Origin: Berkiella sp964594635
Lineage (GTDB): Bacteria; Pseudomonadota; Gammaproteobacteria; Berkiellales; Berkiellaceae
Length of the DNA stretch: 64,000 nt
NCBI GenBank assembly: GCA_964594635.1
Contig: CAZQMV010000004.1
Location: forward strand, 1-64,000
Direction: 5' to 3'
Part shown: in pieces, positions 43,429 through 52,829 of the stretch
Layout: each line of letters opens with the position of its first letter
Numbering within the stretch: position 1 is the first letter of the stretch
The notes under the pieces: generated by a model
Database searches by the model: none
What the model saw: the letters and a program-made list of their open reading frames with translations, nothing else
What the model was told of the DNA's origin: nothing
Made by a program: the position numbers and the translations under genes

Positions 43429-45246
43429 TTAGTCCCCACTTCTGGAATCACGTTTACGTTCATGTTCCTTTAGGTACTTTTTACGGATACGAATAAAGTT
43501 AGGAGTGACTTCAACCAATTCATCATCTTCAATAAATTCTAAAGATTGCTCTAAAGATTGTTTCACATGGGGGGTGAGAATGATGTTTTCATCAGTACCA
43601 GAAGCACGAACGTTAGTTAACTGTTTACCTTTGATCACGTTGACCACTAAATCGTTATCACGAGAGTGAATACCGATGATCATGCCTTCGTACACTTCGG
43701 TTTGTGGACCAATCAACATACGACCACGCGCTTGCAAGCCCCACAGAGAATAGCCGGTTGCTTTACCAGATGCATTGGAAATCATCACACCTTGTAAACG
43801 CGAACCCATGGTACCTGGCTTATAAGGACCATAATGATCAAAAACGTGGGTCGCAAGACCTGTTCCTGATGTCAGGGTGAGGAAAAGCGAGTGAAAGCCA
43901 ATCAATCCTCGTGAAGGGATAATGTAATCGAGTCGCACTCTACCTTTACCATCTGGGATCATATCGACTAATTGGCCACGTCTTGTGCCCAATTGTTCCA
44001 TGATAGTGCCTTGATCTTTTTCTTCCACATCGATGGTTAACGATTCATAAGGCTCTAACGTTTCTTCGCCTTCTTTATGTAAAATAACCTCAGGACGTGA
44101 AACTGCTAATTCATAACCTTCACGACGCATGGTTTCAATTAAGATCGATAGATGCAGCTCACCTCGACCTGAAACGCGGAATTTATCAGGGTCTTCTGTG
44201 TCTTCAACGCGTAAAGCAACGTTATGCAGACATTCTCTTGCCAAACGTTCTCTTATTTGACGACTGGTCACAAATTTCCCATCAAGCCCTGCAAAGGGTG
44301 ACGTATTCACTTGGAAGGTCATGCTGATGGTCGGTTCATCCACCTTTAAAGCAGGGAGCGCTTCAACTTGGTTTTTATCACAAACTGTGTCTGAGATGGC
44401 TAAGGGTTCAATGCCCGTAATGGCAACAATATCACCCGCTTGGGCTTGTGGTTGCTCGACGCGTTCCAACCCCATGTAACCTAAAATTTGCAACACTTTA
44501 CCAGGTCTAACTTTGCCTTTGGCATCAATGATCGAAACCGGCGTGTTACTTTTAATGATGCCGCGTTTAACCAAACCAATACCGATGGTTCCCACATAGC
44601 TGGAATAATCCAAGGAGCTGATTTGCATTTGAAAACCACCTTCCAAATCACAAGCTGGTGGGGATACTTGTTTCACAATCTCTTCAAAGAGCGGCGTCAT
44701 GTCTTCGCTTGGCTTATTGAGATCGGTCGTTGCTGTTCCTAATAATGCAGACGCATACACAACCGGGAAATCTAATTGCTCTTCGGTTGCACCTAATTTG
44801 TCGAATAAATCGAAAACACGATCGATAACCCAGGAAGGACGGCTACCGGGTCGGTCAATCTTGTTCACGACAACAATAGGGCGTAAACCCTGGGCAAAGG
44901 CTTTTTGGGTCACAAAGCGGGTTTGCGGCATGGGGCCGTCAACCGCATCCACCAACAATAACACCGCGTCAACCATCGACAGAATGCGCTCTACTTCCCC
45001 ACCAAAGTCAGCGTGGCCTGGGGTATCAACGATATTAATTCGATAGTCTTTCCATTTGATAGCGGTATTTTTCGCTAAAATGGTAATGCCACGCTCTTTT
45101 TCTAGGTCGTTTGAGTCCATAATACAGCTAACATTGCCAATTCGGGCATCTAAAGTGCCAGATTGCTGTAATAAGCGATCGACGAGAGTCGTTTTGCCAT
45201 GATCGACGTGGGCAATGATGGCGATGTTTCTAAGCTGCTGCTGCAT
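43429..45246 (-). CDS. typA: Translational GTPase TypA/BipA
   Basis: A ribosome-associated GTPase related to EF-G, with roles in stress and ribosome assembly, 605 residues. G1 is IAHVDHGKTTL (about 10-20), G2 KERGITI, G3 DTPGHADF (about 73-80), G4 NKID. EF-G-like domains II, III and V follow, with the TypA-specific C-terminal domain (GTDENIILTPHVKQSLEQSL). It is divergent from the hypothetical gene and glnA, as glnA and typA are in E. coli. Confidence 0.97.
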   Translation of the reverse strand: MQQQLRNIAIIAHVDHGKTTLVDRLLQQSGTLDARIGNVSCIMDSNDLEKERGITILAKNTAIKWKDYRINIVDTPGHADFGGEVERILSMVDAVLLLVDAVDGPMPQTRFVTQKAFAQGLRPIVVVNKIDRPGSRPSWVIDRVFDLFDKLGATEEQLDFPVVYASALLGTATTDLNKPSEDMTPLFEEIVKQVSPPACDLEGGFQMQISSLDYSSYVGTIGIGLVKRGIIKSNTPVSIIDAKGKVRPGKVLQILGYMGLERVEQPQAQAGDIVAITGIEPLAISDTVCDKNQVEALPALKVDEPTISMTFQVNTSPFAGLDGKFVTSRQIRERLARECLHNVALRVEDTEDPDKFRVSGRGELHLSILIETMRREGYELAVSRPEVILHKEGEETLEPYESLTIDVEEKDQGTIMEQLGTRRGQLVDMIPDGKGRVRLDYIIPSRGLIGFHSLFLTLTSGTGLATHVFDHYGPYKPGTMGSRLQGVMISNASGKATGYSLWGLQARGRMLIGPQTEVYEGMIIGIHSRDNDLVVNVIKGKQLTNVRASGTDENIILTPHVKQSLEQSLEFIEDDELVEVTPNFIRIRKKYLKEHERKRDSRSGD

Positions 45247-45307
45247 GGTTCACCCAAAAAAATAAAAGCATTCTAACATTGATTGAAACGAATTAGTTAA
45301 GTTTATG

Positions 45308-45360
45308 GCCTCTTATGAGCACCTGCACTCATTTTAATGGCCTTTCAAGTCTCATAAGGC
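45308..45360. other. Structured spacer upstream of the 45413 gene
   Basis: GCCTCTTATGAG and CTCATAAGGC form a bulged stem enclosing a 31-nt loop in the space between divergent typA and the downstream hypothetical gene. There is no T-run. It may be part of a 5' leader or overlapping operators. AGGGAGAC and AGGGGG follow before the start codon. Confidence 0.4.
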
Positions 45361-45412
45361 TTGTGTCGATATCAATAACGAGGGAGACTAAAAATAGGGG
45401 GTGCTCTGTCCT

Positions 45413-45973
45413 ATGTCATCTCTAATATTACATCCAACTGCAACTGCGCAGTGGTATGCCTTAGTTAACGAGGCTCAAGCGTCTTGTGCCGTTACACTGC
45501 AAGAAGAGCTGGAATCTTACCTGGTATTTTTACTGCAACGTTTTGTCGATAACCCCGAAATTGCCTCTAGTGTGCTCGGCCTTGATTTCCTAAAGAGCTA
45601 TCAACAACCTGCTCATCACCAACAACTCAAGGATGTGGGCGATAAATGCCTTCTTGTGGCAGGTTTGTTTCCAGGAAGAGCCATTAAACGACGCGTAAAG
45701 TTAAGCTATTTTGTTAAGTTGGGTCAAACAGCTTATTCAACTTTATCAAATTATGCGGTTCATCAAGAAGAATTATTTAACCAACTCTGCTACGACTTTC
45801 CTAAATTGTTGGATGTCCTGCTAGCCATGAGAGAATCCTCTCTCTCAACAGTTGATTTATTACAATCATTGGAACTGTGGCATGAAACGGGCAGCCAAAT
45901 GGCTTGGAAAAGATTACGCCAAATAACACCTGCACTTCCTGTTTCAAACTTTGACAAAAAGTTATTAAACTAA
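45413..45973 (+). CDS. Conserved hypothetical protein
   Basis: A 186-residue soluble, helical protein from ATG 45413 (a GTG at 45401 is possible but abuts the ribosome-binding site). It contains LEEELESYLVFLLQRF-like helical sequence early on, KCLLVAGLFPGRAIKRRVKLSYFVKLGQTAY in the middle (about 75-107; parts: LLVAGLFPGR, YFVKLGQTAY), and helical repeats. Proteins of this type occur upstream of metabolic genes in other gammaproteobacteria, but I do not know a function. glnA follows by about 85 bp. Confidence 0.7.
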   Translation: MSSLILHPTATAQWYALVNEAQASCAVTLQEELESYLVFLLQRFVDNPEIASSVLGLDFLKSYQQPAHHQQLKDVGDKCLLVAGLFPGRAIKRRVKLSYFVKLGQTAYSTLSNYAVHQEELFNQLCYDFPKLLDVLLAMRESSLSTVDLLQSLELWHETGSQMAWKRLRQITPALPVSNFDKKLLN

Positions 45974-46058
45974 TCACCAAAATGTTGTCAGGATGAAGCT
46001 ACCCAATCAATGCACGATTAGGGTAAAATATTTGCTTCATTGCTAAGGGGATTGCAGC

Positions 46059-47468
46059 ATGTCTATTCAAAAAGTCTTAGAACAAATTCAAGAAAATAAA
46101 GTAAAATTCGTTGATTTACGCTTCACCGACACACGTGGCAAAGAACAACATGTTTCTATTCCCGCGCATGTTGTAAACGAAGAATTTTTAAGCGAAGGAA
46201 AAATGTTTGATGGCTCAAGCATTGCAGGTTGGAAAGGAATCAACGAATCAGACATGATCCTGCTACCTGATCCTGAAACAGCTGTGATGGATCCTTTTAT
46301 GGAAGAAGCAACGTTACTCTTACGTTGTGATATTCACGATCCTACTACCATGCAAAGTTATGTTCGCGATCCTCGTTCCTTAGGTAAAAGAGCAGAACAA
46401 TATCTTAAATCAACGGGTATTGCAGACGCTGCTTTCTTTGGACCAGAGCCTGAATTCTTTATTCTCGACGACGTGCGCTGGAAAATCTCCATGAATAGCG
46501 CCTCTTATATGATTGACTCTGATGAAGCCGCCTGGAATTCCGAGCGCGATTTCGTGGGTGGCAACATGGGTCACAGACCTCCCGTTAAAGGTGGCTATTT
46601 CCCCGTTCCCCCCGTTGACTCATCGCAAGATCTGCGTTCTGCCATTTGCTTAACCCTCGAAAAAATGGGATTGGAAGTTGAAACCCATCACCATGAAGTG
46701 GCCACTGCTAACCAAAATGAAATAGGCACTAAATTTCGCACATTGCTGCGCAAAGCAGATGAATTACAAATATTAAAATATGTTGTGCATAACGTTTCAC
46801 ATGCTTATGGTAAAACCGCAACCTTTATGCCCAAACCCATGGTCGGTGATAACGGTAGTGGTATGCACTGTCATATGTCATTATTTAAAGGCGGCGTCAA
46901 TCTATTTAGCGGCGACGGTTATGCCGGATTATCAGACACCGCGTTATACTACATGGGCGGCATTATTAAACATGCGAAAGCCTTAAATGCTTTTACGAAT
47001 GGCACCACCAACAGTTACAAACGTTTGGTGCCAGGCTATGAAGCACCGGTTTATCTTGCTTATTCAGCCCACAACCGCTCTGCATCGATTCGTATTCCTT
47101 ATACACCTTCTCCAAAAGGACGTCGTATTGAAGTGCGCTTCCCCGATGCGGCAACCAATCCTTACTTATCGTTTGCTGCAATGCTGATGGCCGGTCTTGA
47201 TGGTATTCGCAAACAAATTCATCCAGGTGATCCGATGGATAAAGATCTTTACGATCTCCCTCCTGAAGAAGCTGCTGAATTAGATACGGTATCTGAAACC
47301 TTGACCGAAGCCTTAGAAGCGCTGAAAAAAGACAATGCGTTCTTAAAAGAAGGCGGCGTGTTCTCTGATGAGCTTATTCAAGGTTATATTGAACTCAAAG
47401 AAGCCGAAGTGAAGCGCATCAATATGACAACACATCCGCTTGAATTTGAACTTTACTACAGTTTATAA
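46059..47468 (+). CDS. glnA: Glutamine synthetase type I
   Basis: It makes glutamine from glutamate, ammonia and ATP; a 469-residue dodecameric type I-beta enzyme. Recognisable are MFDGSSIAGWKGINESDM (about 48-65), FFGPEPEFFILDDV (Glu ligand), the latch MGHRPPVKGGYFPVPPVD, NGSGMHCHMSL, KRLVPGYEAPVYLAYSAHNR and the adenylylation site KDLYDLPPEE, with Tyr398. No clear sigma54 (GG-N10-GC) promoter was seen upstream, so nitrogen control may act mainly through adenylylation. The DUF4124 gene follows by 2 bp. Confidence 0.98.
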   Translation: MSIQKVLEQIQENKVKFVDLRFTDTRGKEQHVSIPAHVVNEEFLSEGKMFDGSSIAGWKGINESDMILLPDPETAVMDPFMEEATLLLRCDIHDPTTMQSYVRDPRSLGKRAEQYLKSTGIADAAFFGPEPEFFILDDVRWKISMNSASYMIDSDEAAWNSERDFVGGNMGHRPPVKGGYFPVPPVDSSQDLRSAICLTLEKMGLEVETHHHEVATANQNEIGTKFRTLLRKADELQILKYVVHNVSHAYGKTATFMPKPMVGDNGSGMHCHMSLFKGGVNLFSGDGYAGLSDTALYYMGGIIKHAKALNAFTNGTTNSYKRLVPGYEAPVYLAYSAHNRSASIRIPYTPSPKGRRIEVRFPDAATNPYLSFAAMLMAGLDGIRKQIHPGDPMDKDLYDLPPEEAAELDTVSETLTEALEALKKDNAFLKEGGVFSDELIQGYIELKEAEVKRINMTTHPLEFELYYSL

Positions 47469-47470
47469 CC

Positions 47471-47983
47471 ATGAAAGTGATTCATTATTCATTCCTCGGT
47501 GCGCTTGTGTTTTTTACACAAGCGCTTTGTGCTGATGTCTATAAAGGCACTGATAGTTCTGGTAAAACGATCTATAGTGACAAACCGTTTGAAAATAGTG
47601 AGAAAATTGAGGTTGAGCTTTCACCTACTTATACCTCGCCTCCTATCAATACAAAACTGGAACCAACTCAAAAAGAAACGCCGATCTCTTATCAATTGAG
47701 CATCATTGCGCCAATACAAGATCAAACCTTTACAACGGATATTCGATCTATCGACGTTAAAGTCAGTGTAACGCCCGCTTTGCAAAAGGGTGATAAGATC
47801 CAATTACTGCTGAATGGCCAACCCCATGGCTCACCTTCTGATGCTACCACATTTACGCTAGAATCGTTATTTCGCGGTGCTTATACTGTGCAAGCACAAG
47901 TCATTAGAGAGGAGCATCCAGGATCGCCGTTAGCGACGAGTCCTACCGTGACTTTCTATCAAAGGCGGACCTCCATCCAGTAA
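47471..47983 (+). CDS. DUF4124 domain-containing periplasmic protein
   Basis: A 170-residue protein with a signal peptide (about 1-20, ending QALCA) and an immediate DUF4124 domain (DVYKGTDSSGKTIYSDKPF), followed by an Ig-like strand domain (about 80-170). Proteins like this lie next to glnA in many gammaproteobacteria, but no function is known. It starts 2 bp after glnA and is co-transcribed with it. Its stop abuts the convergent CaaX-protein gene. Confidence 0.85.
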   Translation: MKVIHYSFLGALVFFTQALCADVYKGTDSSGKTIYSDKPFENSEKIEVELSPTYTSPPINTKLEPTQKETPISYQLSIIAPIQDQTFTTDIRSIDVKVSVTPALQKGDKIQLLLNGQPHGSPSDATTFTLESLFRGAYTVQAQVIREEHPGSPLATSPTVTFYQRRTSIQ

Positions 47984-49462
47984 CTATTGGATAGAACAGC
48001 CTCCTTGCTTTTCTAGATCTAATGCTTCATGCAGCGCATCTGCTAGGTTTTCTTCTGATACACTGTCTTCTACTGGTACTGCAGCTGCTGCTGCAGATGA
48101 CTGAGGTACATTGATTAAACTATTTAAGTGACGAAACTGAAAGGTTAAAGGCGAAGGTAGCAAACGAGTCGCCGGCCAAAAAGCATTTAATCCCATCGAC
48201 ATTTGTCCAAAGCGATGAACTTGATTAAGGAACGCTTCTTGTTGTGCTCTTGTCTGAATCACCTGCTGGACACATTCTTTTAAAGCGATACTCTGCGCAT
48301 TGCTTAAAATCGCAAATAACTCAAAGGAAGCAAAGCTGAATAAATTACCTTCAACTAATAACGCTCTCATCAGCTCTTCTTCAGCAAGTATCCCTCTTCC
48401 ACTTAAACGATATAAAGGAAAGGGTTTTATTAAAATAGCTGGGTACAAAGTAATGTTATGCAATTTCGCATAAGAATATATTGCATAAACCATGACTTCT
48501 TTCATCAATTTATTGCTGGTGAGAACATCATGACTGAATTGACCAAAATCACAACGGCTAACCAATGGACAGAGCACCGTTTCTGATGACCACAACCGTT
48601 GAACGCGCAATTCCACGAGTTGCTCCTCAAGTTCCTCACAAAGACCTGTTGAGGGTTGTTCTTCTAATAAATCCGTTAAACCAACATCTGCACCTGGCAG
48701 TTTTTCAATCTCATCTAATTCTACCAAGGTCCAGTCTCTAACCGTCACAAACCACATGGCATTAAACATTTCATGTTCTTTTTTAACATTCACAAGAAAG
48801 GCTTCTATCTGCTCTCTTCTATTGCCTGTTTCGCTTAATATTTTAGTGATCTTTTCTAAAAAAAGTTCTGATTTTAAAAAGCGATTTTGCCACAGTCCAA
48901 CACCATGTAAGTTTGAAAAAATAAGGTAAGTCCATTCTTTAAGAAGATCTAAGGATCTTGCTCTATTATTAAAAAAGGCACGAATGCAACCCGCAAAATA
49001 ATCATGCACAAATAATTCGAAAGCACCCATGGGTGTCAATTGACAATCTGGACCTTCAGTCTGTAAAAATTCGTCAAGTTTAAGATACTTTTTTAATAAA
49101 GAATGTGCACCAATCAGTTTCCAACTACTGATAAGTTCCTGAATTAATAAATCATGGTCATCAGGCTCTATCTCTTCACTGATTTGGCTACGACAAAATT
49201 CGATGAGCGCCCTATCACCAGCAGCAAACATGCCAGGCGACACACCAAGCTCTTTACTCATTGCATAAAGAATACAAGCATTAATCAAATGTGAAGTACC
49301 AATGTCTTTTTCAGGATCAATATTCATCGCTTCAAACAACGGAATGAATTGATCGACAGAGGCAACAGTGATTTTTTTAAATCGATTGAGAATTAATATT
49401 TTTTGAGAAGAAGCAGTAACTGCAAAACACCCTGCTTGAACCCGAGTTCTAACAGCGGTCAT
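47984..49462 (-). CDS. Hypothetical protein with a C-terminal CaaX prenylation box
   Basis: A 492-residue, predominantly helical protein without signal peptide or membrane segment. I recognise no domain. Its last residues are KQGGCSIQ: Cys489-Ser-Ile-Gln is a textbook CaaX box, with Gln at X favouring eukaryotic farnesyltransferase. An Ala-rich patch (SSAAAAAVP) and an acidic linker precede the tail, giving a flexible connection to the prenylation site. Bacteria have no CaaX prenyltransferase; Legionella effectors use host enzymes this way. An effector acting on host membranes is therefore a reasonable inference. ATG 49462 is preceded by AAGGATAA. Confidence 0.75.
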   Translation of the reverse strand: MTAVRTRVQAGCFAVTASSQKILILNRFKKITVASVDQFIPLFEAMNIDPEKDIGTSHLINACILYAMSKELGVSPGMFAAGDRALIEFCRSQISEEIEPDDHDLLIQELISSWKLIGAHSLLKKYLKLDEFLQTEGPDCQLTPMGAFELFVHDYFAGCIRAFFNNRARSLDLLKEWTYLIFSNLHGVGLWQNRFLKSELFLEKITKILSETGNRREQIEAFLVNVKKEHEMFNAMWFVTVRDWTLVELDEIEKLPGADVGLTDLLEEQPSTGLCEELEEQLVELRVQRLWSSETVLCPLVSRCDFGQFSHDVLTSNKLMKEVMVYAIYSYAKLHNITLYPAILIKPFPLYRLSGRGILAEEELMRALLVEGNLFSFASFELFAILSNAQSIALKECVQQVIQTRAQQEAFLNQVHRFGQMSMGLNAFWPATRLLPSPLTFQFRHLNSLINVPQSSAAAAAVPVEDSVSEENLADALHEALDLEKQGGCSIQ

Positions 49463-49593
49463 GTGTATTATCCTTTTTTTTATAATAGGATTTTGTCAAT
49501 CTCGATCTTTTTACTTGCTACTTTTAGACTATCAACCTCTTGCAAAGTTAGCAAGACTTTGTAGATAGAAATGTTAAGTGGATTGCTAACAGA

Positions 49594-50010
49594 TTATTGT
49601 TCAATAAAGATTAAACGATTCATGCTGTGGGACACAAAATCTCTTTCCCCAAAATGACCGCTAAAAGCTTTCGCGTCTAATTGCACCGCAAAGTAATGTG
49701 GCGCATCAGCAGGAAAAGCAATCAGTTGTGAGCAAGTAATCGCAACAGTAAATCCCTTTAAGCCCATGGCAATTTCATTGAATTGTAAAGTTTGTTTTGG
49801 GCATTCCTTGGGATTTTCTTGAAACTTATGCGCCGCAATTTCTAAGGCACTAAAAGTGGCCAATTCAGCCCTTTTATTCTGTAGCTCATAGTTCTGTACA
49901 TTCGTCCTGACTGTTCCCATTTTTAATAAATAGACTCCCACTAATGACAAGATCAACAAAATAAAAACGGTACCAAGCAAAGTGAAGCCTCTTTGCGTTT
50001 TATTGTTCAT
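49594..50010 (-). CDS. MshP-like prepilin-like protein
   Basis: A 138-residue protein beginning MNNKTQRG/FTLLGTVFILLILSLVG: a type IV prepilin leader and hydrophobic stalk, but position +5 is Gly instead of the usual Glu. Size and place at the end of the pilus cluster fit MshP. It overlaps the preceding mshO-like gene by 11 bp. It is probably a minor component rather than the major pilin. Confidence 0.72.
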   Translation of the reverse strand: MNNKTQRGFTLLGTVFILLILSLVGVYLLKMGTVRTNVQNYELQNKRAELATFSALEIAAHKFQENPKECPKQTLQFNEIAMGLKGFTVAITCSQLIAFPADAPHYFAVQLDAKAFSGHFGERDFVSHSMNRLIFIEQ

Positions 50011-50728
50011 AACCTTTCCCCAAAAAAAGCGGTTGGGTTAATTTAACTTGAGACTTATCTTGTCCAAAACTAAATGAGACTAATACGCCCTTTTGCTGCC
50101 CCTTTAAGGGCGTAAACTGGCAATCAGCAACTTGATTCGAGATCAACGAGGTTTGCTTTTCTGATTCATTAACCATAGCAATACGTTCTAAAGTATGTTT
50201 GGTTTGCAGACATTCATATTTGGTTAATGCTGTCACAATAAAAAATGGGAGGGGCTTAGAAAACGATGGCAGTGGCTCTTTTAATACAATGTCGACTCCC
50301 TTGTCTTTATGAGAAACCGTAAACGGATACAATCTTTGATTTTTTTCATCATTTGATGCAAAGGTCATAAAAAGAGACTGATCACTTTGGGCAATATTGG
50401 CTGGCAATTCAATCGTTATGCTTGATTTATTACCTGCAAGTTGCTCTGGCAACAAAACCCCTTTATACAAAACACTTCGAAACTGTATTTCTTGTTTTTC
50501 AGGTTGACTATTGACTGTAAGCGAATTTGGCATACTGCTATTCAAATCGTTTTGAATACTTTCAATGCTCATTTGCGCCATGTCCACAAGCACGCTTCGC
50601 TGTGTATACCAAAAATAGGCTCGAATTGGTCCTGCAATAATTTCAACCACAACGCCTGCCAAAATGGAACACAGCACCATGGTTAAAATCAACTCAATAA
50701 AAGTGAATCCGCTTTGCTTTTTTATCAT
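50000..50728 (-). CDS. MshO-like prepilin
   Basis: A 242-residue prepilin, leader MIKKQSG/FTFIELILTMV with Glu at +5, followed by the stalk helix and a large C-terminal beta domain. It overlaps the upstream mshD-like gene by 35 bp and the downstream mshP-like gene by 11 bp, so the genes are translationally coupled. The assignment to MshO rests on length and gene order. Confidence 0.74.
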   Translation of the reverse strand: MIKKQSGFTFIELILTMVLCSILAGVVVEIIAGPIRAYFWYTQRSVLVDMAQMSIESIQNDLNSSMPNSLTVNSQPEKQEIQFRSVLYKGVLLPEQLAGNKSSITIELPANIAQSDQSLFMTFASNDEKNQRLYPFTVSHKDKGVDIVLKEPLPSFSKPLPFFIVTALTKYECLQTKHTLERIAMVNESEKQTSLISNQVADCQFTPLKGQQKGVLVSFSFGQDKSQVKLTQPLFLGKGYEQ

Positions 50729-51197
50729 CCTGATTTCTCGCAGCCTTCAATGCTGATAATCGAATATCACCCGTTTGTGGGTTACTAATGGTTACGTTTA
50801 TTGCCAATACATCACGGGTCAGTTTCTCTTCATTAAATGCCTTTAGATCCACTGAGACATCAAAAGGTATCGTATTACCCATTTGTGCAGCAATGTCAGG
50901 AAAGACTTCCTTTAATTTCTGTTTTTCAATACCCTGATATTCGCACAAATAATTTTTTTGACTTTTATTTAAATCAACACAGTCTGTAACTGAGTGGTAT
51001 TGTTTACTCAGCAAAACATCAATAACCGTTGAGGCTGTTTGGATCGCCTGCAATTGTGACAATGGCTCTTGTTTGCTGTTCGTCACAGTCATTATCACGG
51101 TTAACACACCGGTTAAACCAATCGCTAATACAACCATTAAAATGATTAACTCAATAAACGTTGTTCCTTTTTGAGATGTCATATTAATGTGATTCAT
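50694..51197 (-). CDS. MshD-like prepilin
   Basis: A prepilin of about 167 residues. The processing site is MTSQKG/TTFIELIILMVVLA, with Glu at +5 but Thr instead of Phe at +1. ATG 51197 is preferred (AGTGGA upstream); ATG 51182 would give a shorter leader. It overlaps the mshC-like gene's 3' end. Two Cys in SVTDCVDLN and YLCEY may form a disulfide. MshD by order and size. Confidence 0.74.
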   Translation of the reverse strand: MNHINMTSQKGTTFIELIILMVVLAIGLTGVLTVIMTVTNSKQEPLSQLQAIQTASTVIDVLLSKQYHSVTDCVDLNKSQKNYLCEYQGIEKQKLKEVFPDIAAQMGNTIPFDVSVDLKAFNEEKLTRDVLAINVTISNPQTGDIRLSALKAARNQDDKKAKRIHFY

Positions 51198-51672
51198 AAG
51201 TAAATCCACTATAAGGATCGATGTTTAAAATTTTACGGTTAATCTGCCACGCTATTTTTTCAGGATTTTTATTTTTTTCTTCATAAAATTTGCCTTTGCT
51301 ATCAATATAAAGAGGAAACTGTCCCTTTAATTGGACTATTGATGGCACTGTAACTTCGAATTGCGAATGATTATCAAGTAATGATGCTGGCGGTATACTT
51401 TTGGTAAAATCGCCTTTTTGACAATGTTCACGTTGTAATAAGGTTAGTGCATTCTGTTTATAAGCAATTTCAACGTCACATTCAGTAGTCATTGCGACTT
51501 TGCGCGCATAAAATATCATTTGAATAACTTCATCAGTAAAAAAACGCTCTGCAAAGATTTTTTGTCCACTAAACAGTGACGTAGCGGTAGCGCTTAATAT
51601 CGCAATCAATAAAATAACCAGGATACCTTCTATCAAGGTAAATCCCTTTTCTGTGCTTCTTCCTTTTTGCAT
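51184..51672 (-). CDS. MshC-like prepilin
   Basis: A 162-residue GspH/FimT-type prepilin with leader MQKGRSTEKG/FTLIEGILVILLIAILSA and a pair of cysteines (TECDVEI, EHCQKG). Position after the two major-pilin-like genes and the sequence type fit MshC. It begins 3 bp after the preceding gene. Confidence 0.76.
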   Translation of the reverse strand: MQKGRSTEKGFTLIEGILVILLIAILSATATSLFSGQKIFAERFFTDEVIQMIFYARKVAMTTECDVEIAYKQNALTLLQREHCQKGDFTKSIPPASLLDNHSQFEVTVPSIVQLKGQFPLYIDSKGKFYEEKNKNPEKIAWQINRKILNIDPYSGFTYESH

Positions 51673-51675
51673 CTT

Positions 51676-52230
51676 TTATGGCGCTGGTAGTTTTTTACTC
51701 ACTAATCCACTGGCAGTTGAGTAAGTAATTGAACGCAACGCATCCTTGTTTTGTTGATAAACATAAACGCACTCAGGCGCTCTATAAACAGCACAGAACT
51801 GTTCTTTGCAATTCTCGCCACCACCAAAACTAACGCTTGAAGATGACAAGAGATTTTTCATAATTAATGCGCAAGTCGCGTTATCATCGCCGCCAGTGCC
51901 TAAAACATTTTCTGCGGTGATATCTTCCTTGTCACTTGCAGCATCTGGCCAACCTTGAACATTAAAACCAACATCAGCATAGCCACTATTGGTAAAGTCG
52001 ATACCCGCAATAGGCGGTACAGAAACAGGTTGACCACTTGCTAACCACTTTGCATGCGCAATATTGATTGCTGAAGCAATCGCACCTGCCGTTCCACTCA
52101 CACTTGCATTATGAGCATCATTCGTAATATTTAAAAAACGTGGCAAAGCGACCGAAGCCAATATTCCAAGTAAAACAATGACAATGACCAATTCGATCAA
52201 AGTAAAGCCTTGTTGAGAATACTTACGCAT
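51676..52230 (-). CDS. MshA/MshB-like type IV prepilin (second copy)
   Basis: A 184-residue type II-secretion/MSHA-class prepilin: MRKYSQQG/FTLIELVIVIVLLGILA with Glu at +5, the ALPRFLN after the stalk, and ASAINIAHAKW, the usual MshA segment. Cys pairs (ATCALIM, NCKEQFCAVYRAPECVYVY) form the C-terminal disulfide loop. It is a close relative of the next gene upstream, so one is the major pilin and the other a minor or alternative pilin. Confidence 0.85.
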   Translation of the reverse strand: MRKYSQQGFTLIELVIVIVLLGILASVALPRFLNITNDAHNASVSGTAGAIASAINIAHAKWLASGQPVSVPPIAGIDFTNSGYADVGFNVQGWPDAASDKEDITAENVLGTGGDDNATCALIMKNLLSSSSVSFGGGENCKEQFCAVYRAPECVYVYQQNKDALRSITYSTASGLVSKKLPAP

Positions 52231-52241
52231 CTGTCATTACC

Positions 52242-52769
52242 TTATGGATAAGTCACTTCACCTGTTTTAGCGTCATAAGTGATTTTTTCATTAGTGCGTC
52301 GATATGTGTAGACACAACCGTCTTCACCAGTTGCTTTAGCACAAAAATCACCGCTATTACATTTACCCGCTTCATCAGCCGGGATGATGCTGATCCCTGA
52401 TGTTTTGACAACTTTGTATAAAATTTGCCCACAAGTGTCATTACCTGAAACGCCACCATCTTTTATTTCAGATAAACCATGCACACCATCGCCACTAATG
52501 CCAACAGGATAACCTGCTTTGTTGAAACGAACACTGGCAATGCCTGCCCCATCAATGTCTACAAAATGGTCAGTTCTTTCATTTAACTCCCATTGTGCTT
52601 TGGCAACATTTAATCCAGAGCTGAAAGCGCCTCCAGTTGAGGCAACAATAGCTGAACGAGCCTTATCGCTGACATTTAAATAGCGTGGCAAAGCAACCGC
52701 AGCGAGCAAGCCCAGCAATACTACGACGATAACCAATTCGATTAGGGTAAACCCTTTCATTTTTTGCAT
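52242..52769 (-). CDS. MshA-like type IV prepilin (first copy, probable major pilin)
   Basis: From ATG 52769, 175 residues with the short leader MQKMKG/FTLIELVIVVVLLGLLA, Glu at +5, ALPRYLNVSDKARSAIVAST and SSGLNVAKAQWEL. A C-terminal region has cysteines in CNSGDFC and GCVYTY. The upstream in-frame ATG at 52829 would give an unlikely 26-residue leader. It sits directly after the MshG-like gene, the usual site of mshB/mshA. Confidence 0.85.
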   Translation of the reverse strand: MQKMKGFTLIELVIVVVLLGLLAAVALPRYLNVSDKARSAIVASTGGAFSSGLNVAKAQWELNERTDHFVDIDGAGIASVRFNKAGYPVGISGDGVHGLSEIKDGGVSGNDTCGQILYKVVKTSGISIIPADEAGKCNSGDFCAKATGEDGCVYTYRRTNEKITYDAKTGEVTYP

Positions 52770-52829
52770 ACGCAAATTTCCAGAGTTGCTCATAGTTAAA
52801 ATTATAGTTGCCAAAATATTTGACTTCAC

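Noticed and set aside
45974..46058. Sigma54 promoter for glnA
   Set aside because: No GG-N10-GC element; only a weak sigma70-like TAAAAT is present.
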